Assembly (NCBI GenBank): GCA_030152125.1
Contig: JASLIR010000268.1
Span: forward strand, 1 to 7,181
Source: Alkanindiges sp.
GTDB taxonomy: Bacteria; Pseudomonadota; Gammaproteobacteria; Pseudomonadales; Moraxellaceae
Reading direction: 5' to 3'
Length of the DNA stretch: 7,181 bases
This document shows, one piece after another, positions 6,093-7,181 of this stretch. Made by a program: the position numbers and the translations under genes. Numbering within the stretch: position 1 is the stretch's first letter; every line of letters starts with the position of its first letter. The notes under the pieces were generated by a model. That model was not told the DNA's origin. It searched no databases and worked only from the letters and a program-made list of their open reading frames with translations.

Positions 6093-7181
6093 TTAGTCTT
6101 CAAATGAACGACGGCTCTTGTTGGCAAAAGCCTGATCTTTAAAACGGCGGGTTTTGTGCTCTACATGTGGACGCTCGGCACCAGCGGTGCGATCGCCACC
6201 GAAAGAGCGCTCGCCCTCAAACTGGCGACGCGGACGGCGTTCACCGGCATCAAAACGCGGTGCACCGGCAGCTGGTGCGCCAAATGAACGGCCACCTTCT
6301 TCACGGTTAAAAGAACGACCTGCATTTTCACGGAACGGACGACCTTCGCTACGCTCGCCATCACGGCTAAAACGTGCCTGACCTTCCGGACGCGGGCGAC
6401 GCTCGCCACCAGCAGCACCGCCAAAACGTTCCTGACCAAAACGTGGTGCGCCATCACGGCCTGCACCCTGTGGGCGGTCAGAACGGAAATCGCTACGGTT
6501 ACCACGGTTGTCATCGCGGTTGCCACGGTTGTCGTCACGGTTGCCACGGTTGTCATCACGATCAGAAGAGAAACGCGGACGACGCTCGCCACCACCCTCA
6601 AAACGTTTAGCACCATCACGGTTAGCATCGCCAAATGGACGTGGCGCACGCTCACCAGCATTATCAAAACGCTTAGTGTCGTCACGTTTAAAGCCTTCAC
6701 CGCCTTTAAAGTCACGACCACCGGAGCGCTCGCCAGAGAAGCGTTTTTCACCTTCTACACGACGACCACCACCGTTGCCACCAAAACCACGGCCACCACC
6801 ACCACCAAAACCACGGCCGCCGGAGCGGTCACCGCGACCAGCACCACCACGTGGGCGCTCAGGCGGTGGGCTTGGCTCTAAGCCAGCAATTTCAGTCACA
6901 GCAATACGGGCATTCAGGTATTCTTCCAGGGAACGCACTTTACCGCGCTCACGGTGCATTGCCAGGGTAATGGCACGGCCACTGCGGCCGGCACGGCCAG
7001 TACGGCCAATACGGTGCACGTAGTCTTCATTCTTCATTGGCAAGCCAAAGTTAATCACGTGGCTAATGGCTGGTACGTCCAGACCACGCGCAGCAACGTC
7101 AGTCGCTACCAGTACACGGGCACGGCCTTCACGTAAGCTACGGATACGACGGTTACGTACGGTTTGTGGCATGGCACCATG
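6093..7181 (-). CDS. RhlE-like DEAD-box RNA helicase, C-terminal part with a long Arg/Gly-rich tail (5' end outside window)
   Basis: The frame is open to the right edge of the window, so the start is missing; at least 362 codons are present. Counting from the Met at 7172, the second RecA-like domain is visible: helicase motif V ATDVAARGLD at 23-32, and motif VI HRIGRTGRAGR at 53-63, which binds ATP and RNA. The preceding HGAMPQ and the wording ISHVINFGLPMKNEDYVHRI are typical of RhlE-type enzymes, which unwind RNA in ribosome assembly and RNA decay. From about residue 100 to the stop runs a tail of ~260 residues, rich in Arg, Gly, Asp and Phe (RGG-like RGFGGGGG, repeated RF and GERRPR), ending in basic RRFKDQAFANKSRRSFED. 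It is predicted to be disordered and RNA-binding. It contains no Cys. DeaD/CsdA-type assignment is less likely because no folded C-terminal RNA-binding domain is seen. Confidence 0.88.
   Translation of the reverse strand, partial: HGAMPQTVRNRRIRSLREGRARVLVATDVAARGLDVPAISHVINFGLPMKNEDYVHRIGRTGRAGRSGRAITLAMHRERGKVRSLEEYLNARIAVTEIAGLEPSPPPERPRGGAGRGDRSGGRGFGGGGGRGFGGNGGGRRVEGEKRFSGERSGGRDFKGGEGFKRDDTKRFDNAGERAPRPFGDANRDGAKRFEGGGERRPRFSSDRDDNRGNRDDNRGNRDDNRGNRSDFRSDRPQGAGRDGAPRFGQERFGGAAGGERRPRPEGQARFSRDGERSEGRPFRENAGRSFNREEGGRSFGAPAAGAPRFDAGERRPRRQFEGERSFGGDRTAGAERPHVEHKTRRFKDQAFANKSRRSFED
6498..6560 (-). repeat. Three tandem 21-bp repeats encoding RDDNRGN
   Basis: Within the helicase tail (residues 205-225 from the Met at 7172) the heptapeptide RDDNRGN occurs three times without a break. 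The 21-bp DNA units differ only at a few, mostly third, codon positions, which points to recent duplication. Copy number could change by slippage without shifting the frame. Confidence 0.9.

Noticed and set aside
6161..6751. 196-codon - strand frame rich in Val, Ala and Leu within the helicase tail
   Set aside because: It is a shifted reading of the repetitive Arg/Gly codons of the helicase tail. The helicase frame is fixed by motifs V and VI and runs to its own stop.
6508..7023. 171-codon + strand frame rich in Pro, Arg and Ser
   Set aside because: It is the antisense shadow of the GC-biased Arg/Gly-rich helicase tail.

Overview
This 7.2 kb window is a mostly ordinary chromosomal segment of a Gram-negative bacterium, most likely a gammaproteobacterium of the family Moraxellaceae (Acinetobacter and relatives). 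The assignment rests on the mlaFEDCB gene order, on MlaF and MlaD sequences that read very much like Acinetobacter proteins as I remember them, and on a helicase with a long Arg/Gly tail. Genus is uncertain, and base composition looks close to balanced.

Left part, + strand: the last 29 codons of a ComF-like phosphoribosyltransferase (1-92), a gap of about 330 bp, a CorA-type Mg2+/Co2+ transporter (420-1436), and a divergent ModA-like periplasmic binding protein (1532-2299) with its own extended -10 promoter. The last gene ends inside a symmetrical hairpin (2282-2313) that can terminate transcription from both sides. The gap before corA contains, on the - strand, a possible 56-residue small gene that is open only if one base is removed from a T7A7 run.

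Middle part, - strand: a compact mla operon transcribed from right to left, mlaF-mlaE-mlaD-mlaC-mlaB (5529 down to 2385). mlaF/mlaE and mlaE/mlaD overlap by 4 bp, each with a strong Shine-Dalgarno sequence. Together they encode the MlaFEDB inner-membrane transporter and the periplasmic lipid carrier MlaC, which move phospholipid between outer and inner membranes to keep the outer leaflet asymmetric. The outer-membrane partner mlaA is not in the window.

Right part, - strand: upstream of mlaF lies a 54-codon membrane-protein gene with a plausible promoter (5744-5908), then a rho-independent terminator, then the C-terminal part of a RhlE-like DEAD-box RNA helicase that runs off the right edge. 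Its tail of about 260 residues is rich in Arg, Gly, Phe and Asp and holds a perfect three-copy heptapeptide repeat.

I see no rRNA, tRNA, CRISPR array, insertion sequence, prophage or clear new multi-gene system. The best leads are the two small ORFs, the orphan ModA-like protein with altered ligand positions, and the helicase tail.
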